Origin: Kitasatospora sp. NBC_00240
GTDB lineage: Bacteria > Actinomycetota > Actinomycetes > Streptomycetales > Streptomycetaceae
DNA length: 64,000 bases
Assembly: GCF_026342405.1 (NCBI RefSeq)
Contig: NZ_JAPEMU010000001.1
Coordinates: forward strand, 3,472,001 to 3,536,000
Reading direction: 5' to 3'
Shown: positions 10,243 through 17,426 of the stretch, piece after piece
How positions within the stretch are numbered: the stretch's first letter is position 1
Layout of the letters: each line of letters starts with the position of its first letter
Translations under genes and position numbers: made by a program
Notes under the pieces: model-generated
Databases searched by the model: none
The model's input: only the letters and a program-made list of their open reading frames with translations
Told to the model about the DNA's origin: nothing

Positions 10243-10256
10243 CGAACGTGTGTTTG
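10243..10256 (+). promoter_or_regulatory. SOS (LexA) box of lexA
   Basis: CGAACGTGTGTTTG matches the Gram-positive/actinobacterial SOS box CGAACnnnnGTTCG with one mismatch. It lies 69-82 bp upstream of the lexA start, indicating autorepression by LexA. Confidence 0.82.
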
Positions 10257-10324
10257 GCGCAACCTTTCGATAGGTGGTGCCGTTGGGCTGGAAAAGGGGA
10301 GGACATCCGTCGAGAGGGGCCGCC

Positions 10325-11209
10325 GTGAACACGATCGAAAGCAACACCATCCCGGTGCAGGAACACACCCAGCTCAAGGTGGGGCAGCGCACCACGAACC
10401 AGAGTGTGGACCACAGCATGGACCGTAGCGAAGACCACCGCCACGCCGGCCCGGCCGTCTCCAACGTGAGCCGCGTCCCCGACCAGCCGATCGAGCACGC
10501 CGGCGCCCAGGACGCCGCTCTCGGCCACCCGGCACCCACCCGCTCGCTCCCCGGCCGCCCGCCCGGCATCCGCACGGACGAGGCCGGGCTGACCGAACGC
10601 CAGCGCCGCGTCATCGAGGTCATCAGGGACTCCGTGCAGCGCCGGGGCTACCCGCCGAGCATGCGGGAGATCGGCCAGGCCGTCGGCCTGTCCAGCACCT
10701 CCTCGGTCGCCCACCAGCTGATGGCCCTGGAACGCAAGGGGTTCCTGCGCCGCGACCCGCACCGCCCGCGGGCCTACGAGGTGCGCGGGGTCGAGGTCAC
10801 CCGGCCCAACACCGCCGAGACGGCGGGCCGTCCGTCCACCTCGTACGTACCGCTGGTCGGCCGGATCGCCGCCGGTGGCCCGATCCTCGCCGAGCAGACC
10901 GTCGAGGACGTCTTCCCGCTCCCCCGTCAGCTGGTCGGCGAAGGCGAGCTCTTCGCCCTCACCGTACGCGGCGACTCGATGATCGAGGCCGCCATCTGCG
11001 ACGGCGACTGGGTCACCGTCCGCCGTCAGCCGGTCGCCGAGAACGGCGACATCGTGGCCGCCATGATCGACGGCGAGGCCACCGTCAAGCGCCTCAAGCG
11101 CGAGGACGGGCGGATCTGGCTGATGCCGCACAACTCGGCGTACGACCCGATCCCCGGCGACAACGCGACCATCCTGGGCAAGGTCGTGGCGGTGCTGCGC
11201 CGGCTCTGA
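10325..11209 (+). CDS. lexA: SOS repressor LexA
   Basis: 294 residues from GTG 10325, chosen for the upstream GAGAGGGG. The protein represses SOS genes and self-cleaves when RecA is activated. Residues ~1-80 are a poorly conserved extension rich in Gln, His, Asp and Thr. Then come the winged HTH ([12 protein letters not shown]...[12 protein letters not shown], ~88-150), the cleavage site Ala-Gly within [11 protein letters not shown], the catalytic Ser in RGDSMIEA and the catalytic Lys in ATVKRLK. Most LexA proteins are 200-260 residues, so the extension is long; a later start (ATG 10409) is possible but has no Shine-Dalgarno. An SOS box lies upstream and nrdR diverges. Confidence 0.96.
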   Translation: MNTIESNTIPVQEHTQLKVGQRTTNQSVDHSMDRSEDHRHAGPAVSNVSRVPDQPIEHAGAQDAALGHPAPTRSLPGRPPGIRTDEAGLTERQRRVIEVIRDSVQRRGYPPSMREIGQAVGLSSTSSVAHQLMALERKGFLRRDPHRPRAYEVRGVEVTRPNTAETAGRPSTSYVPLVGRIAAGGPILAEQTVEDVFPLPRQLVGEGELFALTVRGDSMIEAAICDGDWVTVRRQPVAENGDIVAAMIDGEATVKRLKREDGRIWLMPHNSAYDPIPGDNATILGKVVAVLRRL

Positions 11210-11288
11210 CCCACCGGCGGTGCGCACCGCCGGGCTGCCCGGCCCACCCGGCCCGCGGCGGGGAACAGCTGAACCCACCACAGATGAA

Positions 11289-11315
11289 GGGGACTCCGGT
11301 CGCAGCCGGAGCCCC
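11289..11315. terminator. Bidirectional terminator between lexA and the DinG-like gene
   Basis: GGGG-A-CTCCGG (11289-11299), a 6-nt loop and CCGGAG-CCCC (11306-11315) form a 10-bp stem with one bulged A between two converging genes. Confidence 0.7.
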
Positions 11316-11365
11316 CTCTGTCATGCCCGGCCGCGGCGGCCGAGAACCAGGCCCGGTACCGCCGC

Positions 11366-13474
11366 TCAGCCGCGCTTGGCGACCGGGCGCGGCTCCGGGG
11401 CCGAGGCGTCGATCGCGGCCAGCGAGCGCCGCACCTGGTTGCGGTCGGTGGTGTACCAGAACTCCGGCATGGAGGAACGGAAGTAACTGCCGTACCGGGC
11501 GGTCGCCAGCCTCGGGTCCAGCACCGCCACCACCCCGCGGTCGTCCACGGCCCGCACCAGCCGGCCGGCGCCCTGCGCCATCAGCAGCGCCGCGTGGTTG
11601 GCGGCGACCGCCATGAAGCCGTTGCCGCCCGCCTCTTCGACCGCCTTCTGCCGGGCACTCATCAGCGGATCGTCCGGCCGCGGGAACGGGATCCGGTCCA
11701 TCACCACCAGCTGGCAGGCGGACCCGGGCACGTCGACTCCCTGCCAGAGCGAGAGGGTGCCGAACAGGCAGGCCTCCGGCTCGGAGGCGAAGTCGCGGAT
11801 CAGTTCGCCGAGGGTGTCCTCGCCCTGCAGCAGGATCCGGTTGTCCAGCCGCTCACGCAGCGCCTCGGCCGCCGCCTGCGCCGCCCGCATCGAGGAGAAC
11901 AGCCCGAGCGTACGGCCGCCGGCCGCACCGATCAGCTCCTCCAGCTCGGCCAGCATCTCCGGCCGGTCGGGCTCGCGACCCGGCGGCGGCAGGTGCTTGG
12001 CGACGTAGAGGATGCCCTGCTTGGGGTAGTCGAAGGGCGAGCCGACGTCGATCCCGCGCCAGTACGGCGGGGTGTCCTCGCCGAACTCCAGCTCCGGGTC
12101 CTGCGGCGTGCGGACGTCCGCCAGCCGGCCCTCGCCGGGCAGACCGAGCGAGCCGGCCACCCCGTTGAAGTCCCCGCCGAGCTTGAGGGTGGCCGAGGTG
12201 AGGACGACCGAGCGCTCCTTGTAGAGGTTCTCCCGCAGCAGCCCGGCGACGTTCAGCGGCGCCACCCGCAGCGAGGCCGTGCCCGGGCCGAAGCGGTCCG
12301 AGCGCTCGATCCAGACCACGTCGTACTCGGACTCGGCCAGCAGCCGCTCGGCCGTCTCGTGCAGGGTGTCGGCGTAGGCCATCGCCTGCTTGCGGACGGC
12401 GTCCTCGTCGGTGAGGGCCTTGTCCCTGGTCTCCCCCAGCGAGGTGATCACCTGGCGGGCGGCGTCCCGGATCGCCGAGACCGCGTAGGAGAGGTACTCG
12501 GGCAGCTCCTCGACCCGGCCGGGCTGGGCCGTCTCCATCAGCCCGTGGTAGCTCTCGGCGGCCGCCTGCAGGGCGTCCACCGCCTTCTCGTTGGCCAGCC
12601 TGGCGGCCCGCTTCACCGCGCGGTTGACGGCGCCGACGGTGAGCTCGGCGGTGGCCGCGCCGGTCACCCGGTTCACCAGCTCGTGCGCCTCGTCGACGAT
12701 CAGCATCGCGTGCTCGGGCAGCACCGGCGCGCCCTCGATCGCGTCGATCGCCAGCATCGCGTGGTTGGTGACGACGACGTCGGCCAGCTTGGCCCGCTCG
12801 CGGGCCTTCTCGGCGAAACACTCCTGCCCGTACGCGCACCTGGTCGCGCCCAGGCACTCCTTGGAGGTGACCGAGAGCTGGGCCCAGGCCTTGTCGGAGA
12901 CGCCGGGGGTGAGGTCGTCACGGTCGCCGGTCTCGGTCTCGTCGGCCCACTCCCGCAGCCGCAGGACGTCCCGGCCGAGCTTGCCGGTGGGGCCGCCGAG
13001 CGCCTCGACCGGGTCGAACAGGCCCTCGCCCTCCTCGCTCGGGGTGCCCTCGTGCGCCCGGTGCAGGCAGAGGTAGTTGGAGCGGCCCTTGAGCATGGCG
13101 AACTGCGGGCGGCGGCGCAGCACCGGGTGCAGCGCCTCGACCGTCCGGGGCAAGTCCCGTTCCACCAGCTGGCGCTGGAGCGCGAGGGTGGCCGTGGCGA
13201 CCACCACCTTGTCGCCGTGCGCCAGCGCCGGCACCAGGTAGGCGAGGGACTTTCCGGTGCCGGTGCCGGCCTGGACGAGCAGGTGCTCGCCGTGGTCGAC
13301 GGCGTCGGCCACGGCCTCGGCCATCCGGACCTGGCCGGGGCGCTCCACGCCGCCGACCGCGGCCACGGCGGCGTGCAGCAGATCCGGCAGGCGCGAGCGC
13401 TTCACCTCGGGTGCGGCGGCGGGCTCGGCCTCGTCGTCACCGGGCAGGGGCTGGGGTTGGGAGTCGTTCGTCAT
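11366..13474 (-). CDS. dinG: DinG/XPD-type ATP-dependent DNA helicase
   Basis: 702 residues, superfamily 2 Fe-S helicase. Walker A is QAGTGTGKS (~67-75) and the DEAH box is VDEAHELVNR (~255). Four cysteines for an iron-sulfur cluster lie between them: one in NYLCLHR and three in KECLGATRCAYGQECF. Motif VI-type residues occur near the C-terminus (QGAGRLVRAVDDRG). Such enzymes unwind 5'-overhang and D-loop or R-loop structures. The location next to lexA fits a repair role, but no SOS box was found upstream of this gene. It is separated from the siderophore genes by only 12 bp, so some read-through is likely. Confidence 0.93.
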   Translation of the reverse strand: MTNDSQPQPLPGDDEAEPAAAPEVKRSRLPDLLHAAVAAVGGVERPGQVRMAEAVADAVDHGEHLLVQAGTGTGKSLAYLVPALAHGDKVVVATATLALQRQLVERDLPRTVEALHPVLRRRPQFAMLKGRSNYLCLHRAHEGTPSEEGEGLFDPVEALGGPTGKLGRDVLRLREWADETETGDRDDLTPGVSDKAWAQLSVTSKECLGATRCAYGQECFAEKARERAKLADVVVTNHAMLAIDAIEGAPVLPEHAMLIVDEAHELVNRVTGAATAELTVGAVNRAVKRAARLANEKAVDALQAAAESYHGLMETAQPGRVEELPEYLSYAVSAIRDAARQVITSLGETRDKALTDEDAVRKQAMAYADTLHETAERLLAESEYDVVWIERSDRFGPGTASLRVAPLNVAGLLRENLYKERSVVLTSATLKLGGDFNGVAGSLGLPGEGRLADVRTPQDPELEFGEDTPPYWRGIDVGSPFDYPKQGILYVAKHLPPPGREPDRPEMLAELEELIGAAGGRTLGLFSSMRAAQAAAEALRERLDNRILLQGEDTLGELIRDFASEPEACLFGTLSLWQGVDVPGSACQLVVMDRIPFPRPDDPLMSARQKAVEEAGGNGFMAVAANHAALLMAQGAGRLVRAVDDRGVVAVLDPRLATARYGSYFRSSMPEFWYTTDRNQVRRSLAAIDASAPEPRPVAKRG

Positions 13475-13486
13475 CGCCCTCCCACC

Positions 13487-15313
13487 CTACGGCGCGGCAC
13501 TGACAATCCGGCTCCGCCGACCGGGCATCGCCGCCAGCACACCGGGGTGCAGCGCGTTGGGCACCTGACCGTGCACGGCCGCGTGCGGCCGCTCGGGGCG
13601 GTCCCGGTAGCCGTCGAGCAGGAGCCGGTTGCGGTTGAGGCAGAGCCGGTCGATGGCCGGCCGGAACAGGTCGAAGAGCTCGAACCGCTCGCGCAGCTCC
13701 GGGAAGCGGGCCTGGTAGCGCAGGATCTCCTCGCGCAGCAGCGCCCAGAACTCGGCCTCGGGCAGGCCGAGCTGCTGGTCGAGCAGCGGCGCGAGGTAGC
13801 GGTAGACGCCGATGAAGAGGCCGGAGTGCAGGAACTGGCAGAGGAAGTCCGGCCGGTCGCGCAGCAGCACCCCGGCCACCTCGGCGGGGATGCCGCGCAG
13901 CTCGGGCAGGTCCTGGTCGCTGAGGTTGACGTCGTCGACGAAGTCCTTGACCGCGAGCCGGACGGGCACGTCGTCCGCGTCGAACACCACGATGGCGTTC
14001 TCGCCGTGCGGGGAGAAGACGGTGCCGTAGCGGTAGAGGAAGTGCAGCAGCGGGGGAAGCATCGCGCCGAACAGCCGGCCCACCCACTCCTGCGGGCCGA
14101 GCCCGGAGCGGGTGATCAGCTCGGCGGTCAGCGCCCGGCCGTCCCGGCCGCTCTGCAGCAGGGAGGCCAGCGTACGGGCCCGCTCGCCCGGGTCCAGGAA
14201 AGGCCCGAGCGGCTCCCGCCAGATCGCCCCGAGCAGTTCCTTGTACTGGTAGGGCGCCTCGGGCAGCTCCCGGTAGACCGGGTGGTCGACGGTGACGGAG
14301 GCGATCTCACCGAGCAGGATCACCCGGCACTCGTCGCGCAGGAACGCGTCGCCGTCCCGCAGCCCGTGGATCCAGCCGGTCACGGCCGGCGCCACCAGCG
14401 TGCGCTCGGTCGGCAGGCCCCGCCAGACCAGGGTGTTGAGGATGGCGAGCGGCAGTTTGACGGTGCAGCGGTCCGGGCGGCTGACGTTGAAGAAGGAGCG
14501 GATGGACTGCTGGGGAAGCCGCAGGTCGCCGTCGGAGGGCAGCGGCACGATCTCCCCGGCGGCGATCCAGGGGGCGAAGAGCGGCACCACGGTCTCGTCC
14601 CACTGCCAGGGGTGCACCGGCAGCAGCAGGTAGTCGTCGGCCGCGTCGCCGAGCACCGCGCGCAGCGCGGCGGGGTCGTCCAGCTCGCCCCGGTACAGCT
14701 GCTCCGGGGTCTCCAGGCCGGGCACCCCGCGGTAGGCGGCGAGCCGCTTGTGCACGGCGATCCAGGGCAGCGGCCGGGGTGTGCGGGCCTCCGGGGCCCA
14801 GCGGGCGGCGTCGGCGGCGGAGAAGCCGAGCCTCCCCTTGTTGGGGACGATCCAGGGGTGCCCGCCCTGGCGGCCCTCCAGCTCGGTGTGGCCGAGGTCG
14901 GCCAGCTCGGCGGCGGTCGGCGCGGTGGCGAGCTGGTGGGCGTCGGCGAGCAGGGTGGCGGTGAGCTCGCGCACCAGGTGGCCGGTGGTGTCGCCGCCGA
15001 GTCCGAGTTCGTGGCGGGCGAACTGGACGAAGCGCAGCGGGTCCAGGTCCGGGTCGTGCGAGCAGTGCAGCGAGGCCGGGTCGACCTGCCAGCTGCCGTA
15101 GGCGCCGCGGCGGGCGGTGAAGCGGTACGTCACCGCGCCGGGCAGGGCGAGCAGGTGGCCGCCGCCGTCCTCGACGACCGGGGTGATGAGTTCCTCGTAC
15201 GCGAACTCGCCCAGCATCTTGGCCAGCATCGCCCGGCGGGCCCGCTGCCAGTGCTCCGGGGTGAGCTGCGGGGGCAGGTACAGCGGCGGCTCAGCGGCTG
15301 GCTGCTGCGGCAC
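13487..15313 (-). CDS. IucA/IucC-family siderophore synthetase (IucC/DesD-like)
   Basis: 608 residues from GTG 15313 behind AGGAG at 7-nt spacing; the start lies inside the end of the hydroxylase gene. NRPS-independent siderophore (NIS) synthetases join carboxylates to N-hydroxy amines using ATP. Visible motifs are GHPWIVPNKGRLGF (ATP site, ~residue 140), LPVHPWQWDE (~231) and RSFFNVSRPDRCTVKLPLAILN, which resembles type C enzymes such as DesD and IucC. The usual ExHxQN loop reads SPHGEN near residue 430. It probably performs the second condensation of the pathway. It is the last gene of the four-gene cassette. Confidence 0.92.
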   Translation of the reverse strand: MPQQPAAEPPLYLPPQLTPEHWQRARRAMLAKMLGEFAYEELITPVVEDGGGHLLALPGAVTYRFTARRGAYGSWQVDPASLHCSHDPDLDPLRFVQFARHELGLGGDTTGHLVRELTATLLADAHQLATAPTAAELADLGHTELEGRQGGHPWIVPNKGRLGFSAADAARWAPEARTPRPLPWIAVHKRLAAYRGVPGLETPEQLYRGELDDPAALRAVLGDAADDYLLLPVHPWQWDETVVPLFAPWIAAGEIVPLPSDGDLRLPQQSIRSFFNVSRPDRCTVKLPLAILNTLVWRGLPTERTLVAPAVTGWIHGLRDGDAFLRDECRVILLGEIASVTVDHPVYRELPEAPYQYKELLGAIWREPLGPFLDPGERARTLASLLQSGRDGRALTAELITRSGLGPQEWVGRLFGAMLPPLLHFLYRYGTVFSPHGENAIVVFDADDVPVRLAVKDFVDDVNLSDQDLPELRGIPAEVAGVLLRDRPDFLCQFLHSGLFIGVYRYLAPLLDQQLGLPEAEFWALLREEILRYQARFPELRERFELFDLFRPAIDRLCLNRNRLLLDGYRDRPERPHAAVHGQVPNALHPGVLAAMPGRRSRIVSAAP

Positions 15314-16754
15314 GGGGCCACTCCTGGGGTCGTGGGAAGCCGGTGGTGGTCGGGGCGGTGGTGCCGGGACTGTCGGTGGCGCCGGGACTGTCGGTGGCAC
15401 CGGGGCTGTCGGAGGTGCCGGCCGTGCTCCGCGGGGCGGCCGCAGGCGGGGAGAAGCCGGTCCAGGCGGTGCGGGCGGGCAGCCGGTGGACGGTCCGGCC
15501 GGCGACGGCGTTGAGGATCACGGCGGCCCGGTGGGCCCCGAGCCCGAGGTCGGGGGTACCGACGCCGTGGGTGTGCAGTTCGGCGTTCTGAACGTACAGC
15601 CCGCCGGTCAACTCCGGGAGGGTGGCGACGCGGTGGTCCAGGTCGACCCGGTAGCGGCCGGCCTCGTCCCAGTCGATCAGGGCGGCCAGCGGCCCGAGCG
15701 CGGCCGGCCGGGCGGCCCGGTAGCCGGTGGCGAGCACCACGGCGTCGGTGCGCAGCACGTACTCGGCGGCCGAGTCGACGTGCCGGCAGCTCAGTTCGAG
15801 GCCGCCGCGGGGGCCCGGCCGGGCGTCGGTGACGGCGGTGCCGGGGGTGATCTCCACGGCGGCCGAGTCGATCGGGCGGCCGATCGTCCGCTCGTACAGG
15901 TGGTCGTGGATCTCGGCGAGCGTCTCGGCGCTGGCGGCCTTGTGCAACTGCCACTGGGCGGTGACCAGGTCGTCGCGGACGCCGGCGGGCAGCCCGTGGA
16001 AATAACGGGTGTAGTCGGGGGTGAAGTGCTCCAGGCCGAGCTTGGAGTACTCCATCGGGGCCAGTGCCCGGGTGCGGGTGAGCCAGCGCAGCCGGGTGCC
16101 GTCCTCGCCGCGCCGGCGCAGCAGGTCGAGGAAGACCTCCGCGCCGGACTGACCGGAGCCGACGACGGTGATGTCCCGGGCGTCGTCCAGCTCGCGCCGG
16201 CGGTCCAGGTGGTCCGCCGAGTGCCAGGCCCGCGGGTGCCCTGCCAGTGCGGCGAAGACCTCCGGCAGCACCGGGCGGGTGCCGACCCCGAGGACGACGT
16301 TGCGGGCCAGTACCGTCCGTCCGCCGCCGGTCGCGGTGTCGGTCAGCTCGGCCCTGAACAGGCCGTCCGACCAGCGCAGCGCAGTGACCTCGGTACCGAA
16401 CCGGCAGGCGGGCAGGCGTTCGGCGGCCCAGCGGCAGTAGTGGTCGTACTCGCGGCGGGGCAGTTGGAAGCGCTCGGCGAAGTAGAACGGGAAGAGCCGG
16501 TCCTGCTCGCGCAGGTAGTTGAGAAAGGACCAGGGGCTGGTCGGGTCGACCAGCGAGACCAGGTCGGCGAGGAAGGGCACCTGCATCCGGGCGCCTTCGA
16601 CCAGCATCCCCGGGTGCCAGCGGAACTCCGGCCGGGCCTCGCAGAACAGCGTGCGCAGGCCCGCCTCCCGGTCCGCCAGTGCGGCGAGCGAGAGGTTGAA
16701 CGGGCCGATGCCGACGCCGAGCAGGTCGTAGGGGTCGGGGGTGGGCGTTTCCAT
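15291..16754 (-). CDS. L-lysine/ornithine N-monooxygenase (IucD/DesB-like)
   Basis: 487 residues. A flavin N-hydroxylase that makes the N-hydroxy amino group of hydroxamate siderophores. The FAD motif GVGIGPFNLSLAA is at residues 14-26, the NADPH motif VVGSGQSGAEVF near 195 and the substrate-side ATGYRAARP near 340. Lys, Orn or a diamine cannot be separated from the sequence alone; absence of a decarboxylase gene nearby favours a free amino acid. The C-terminal ~50 residues are Ser/Pro/Thr-rich with a TDSPGA repeat encoded by an 18-bp tandem repeat (about 15360-15411). The gene lies 15 bp after the acyltransferase gene and overlaps the next by 23 bp. Confidence 0.94.
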   Translation of the reverse strand: METPTPDPYDLLGVGIGPFNLSLAALADREAGLRTLFCEARPEFRWHPGMLVEGARMQVPFLADLVSLVDPTSPWSFLNYLREQDRLFPFYFAERFQLPRREYDHYCRWAAERLPACRFGTEVTALRWSDGLFRAELTDTATGGGRTVLARNVVLGVGTRPVLPEVFAALAGHPRAWHSADHLDRRRELDDARDITVVGSGQSGAEVFLDLLRRRGEDGTRLRWLTRTRALAPMEYSKLGLEHFTPDYTRYFHGLPAGVRDDLVTAQWQLHKAASAETLAEIHDHLYERTIGRPIDSAAVEITPGTAVTDARPGPRGGLELSCRHVDSAAEYVLRTDAVVLATGYRAARPAALGPLAALIDWDEAGRYRVDLDHRVATLPELTGGLYVQNAELHTHGVGTPDLGLGAHRAAVILNAVAGRTVHRLPARTAWTGFSPPAAAPRSTAGTSDSPGATDSPGATDSPGTTAPTTTGFPRPQEWPRAAAASR

Positions 16755-16769
16755 GACGGAGGGGGATTC

Positions 16770-17426
16770 CTAGGGGAGGGACGGCGGCGCCTGGGCCGGG
16801 CGGCCGGGCGGGCGTTGGCGGATCATCAGGGCGGCGCGCTTGGTGGGCAGGTCGAGTTCGGCGGTGACCCGGAACCCGGCCCGCTCGAAGGCCCGGACGG
16901 ACGGCAGGTTGCGTACGTCGGGTTCGGCGACCACCCGGGTGCAGCGCGGGCGAACCTGCAGGATCCGGGTCGCGAGTGCGGCCAGCAGCATCGTGCCCAG
17001 GCCCCGGCCGCGGGCCCGGGAGGGGCCGAGCAGCAGATGGACCCCGGTGTCGTGCGGGCGGGCCGGGTAGTACCGGGCGAGCGGGTCGAGGTCGGCCCGG
17101 TAGACCTCCCAGTAACTCATCGGGGTGCCGTCCAGCAGGCCCATGCAGGGCACGCTGCGGCCGTCGCCCTCCAGTTGTCCGCGCAAGTGGTGCTCGGTGG
17201 TGGCGGGCGGCCCGTCGAGCTCCCAGAAGGCGGCCACCTCGGGGTCGTTCATCCAGCCGGTGAGCAGGTCGAGGTCGGGGGCGAGCCGGACGGGCCGCAG
17301 CCGGAAGTCACCCGCGTCGGTGGGCATGGTGCCCCAGCGGGCGATGCCGTCGAGCAGGTCGGCGGGGGCGCGCGGCGCCGGCGGCGCGAACCGTACCGGC
17401 GCCCCCGCCCGGGAGCCGGCCGTCAC
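16770..17426 (-). CDS. GNAT N-acyltransferase of siderophore assembly (IucB/DesC-like)
   Basis: 218 residues from GTG 17426, overlapping the upstream synthetase stop as GTGA. It belongs to the AlcB/IucB/RhbD acyltransferase family that acylates N-hydroxylysine, N-hydroxycadaverine or related substrates. Seen here: FRLRPVRLAPDLDLLTGWMNDPEV (N-terminal core, quoted from two adjacent stretches), a His in DTGVHLLLG and the acyl-CoA loop RARGRGLGTMLL, then EPDVRNLPSVRAFERAGF. The acyl donor (acetyl, succinyl or longer) is not determined by these motifs. Translational coupling places it firmly in the siderophore pathway. Confidence 0.92.
   Translation of the reverse strand: MTAGSRAGAPVRFAPPAPRAPADLLDGIARWGTMPTDAGDFRLRPVRLAPDLDLLTGWMNDPEVAAFWELDGPPATTEHHLRGQLEGDGRSVPCMGLLDGTPMSYWEVYRADLDPLARYYPARPHDTGVHLLLGPSRARGRGLGTMLLAALATRILQVRPRCTRVVAEPDVRNLPSVRAFERAGFRVTAELDLPTKRAALMIRQRPPGRPAQAPPSLP

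Larger units (their letters stand above)
10016..10324. other. Divergent nrdR / lexA control region
   Basis: 309 bp between two divergent regulators. The nrdR side holds two NrdR-box-like dyads and the lexA side an SOS box. An AT-richer stretch at 10185-10245 (TTTAATCG, GAATAATTCA) probably contains the lexA promoter elements. Confidence 0.7.

Noticed and set aside
13475..13486. SOS box upstream of the DinG-like helicase
   Set aside because: Proximity to lexA suggested one, but only 12 bp separate the gene from the siderophore operon and no CGAACnnnnGTTCG-like sequence occurs nearby.
15355..15415. 18-bp tandem repeat as a mobile or regulatory element
   Set aside because: It lies in frame inside the hydroxylase gene and encodes a repeated TDSPGA in a disordered tail, so it is a coding repeat.
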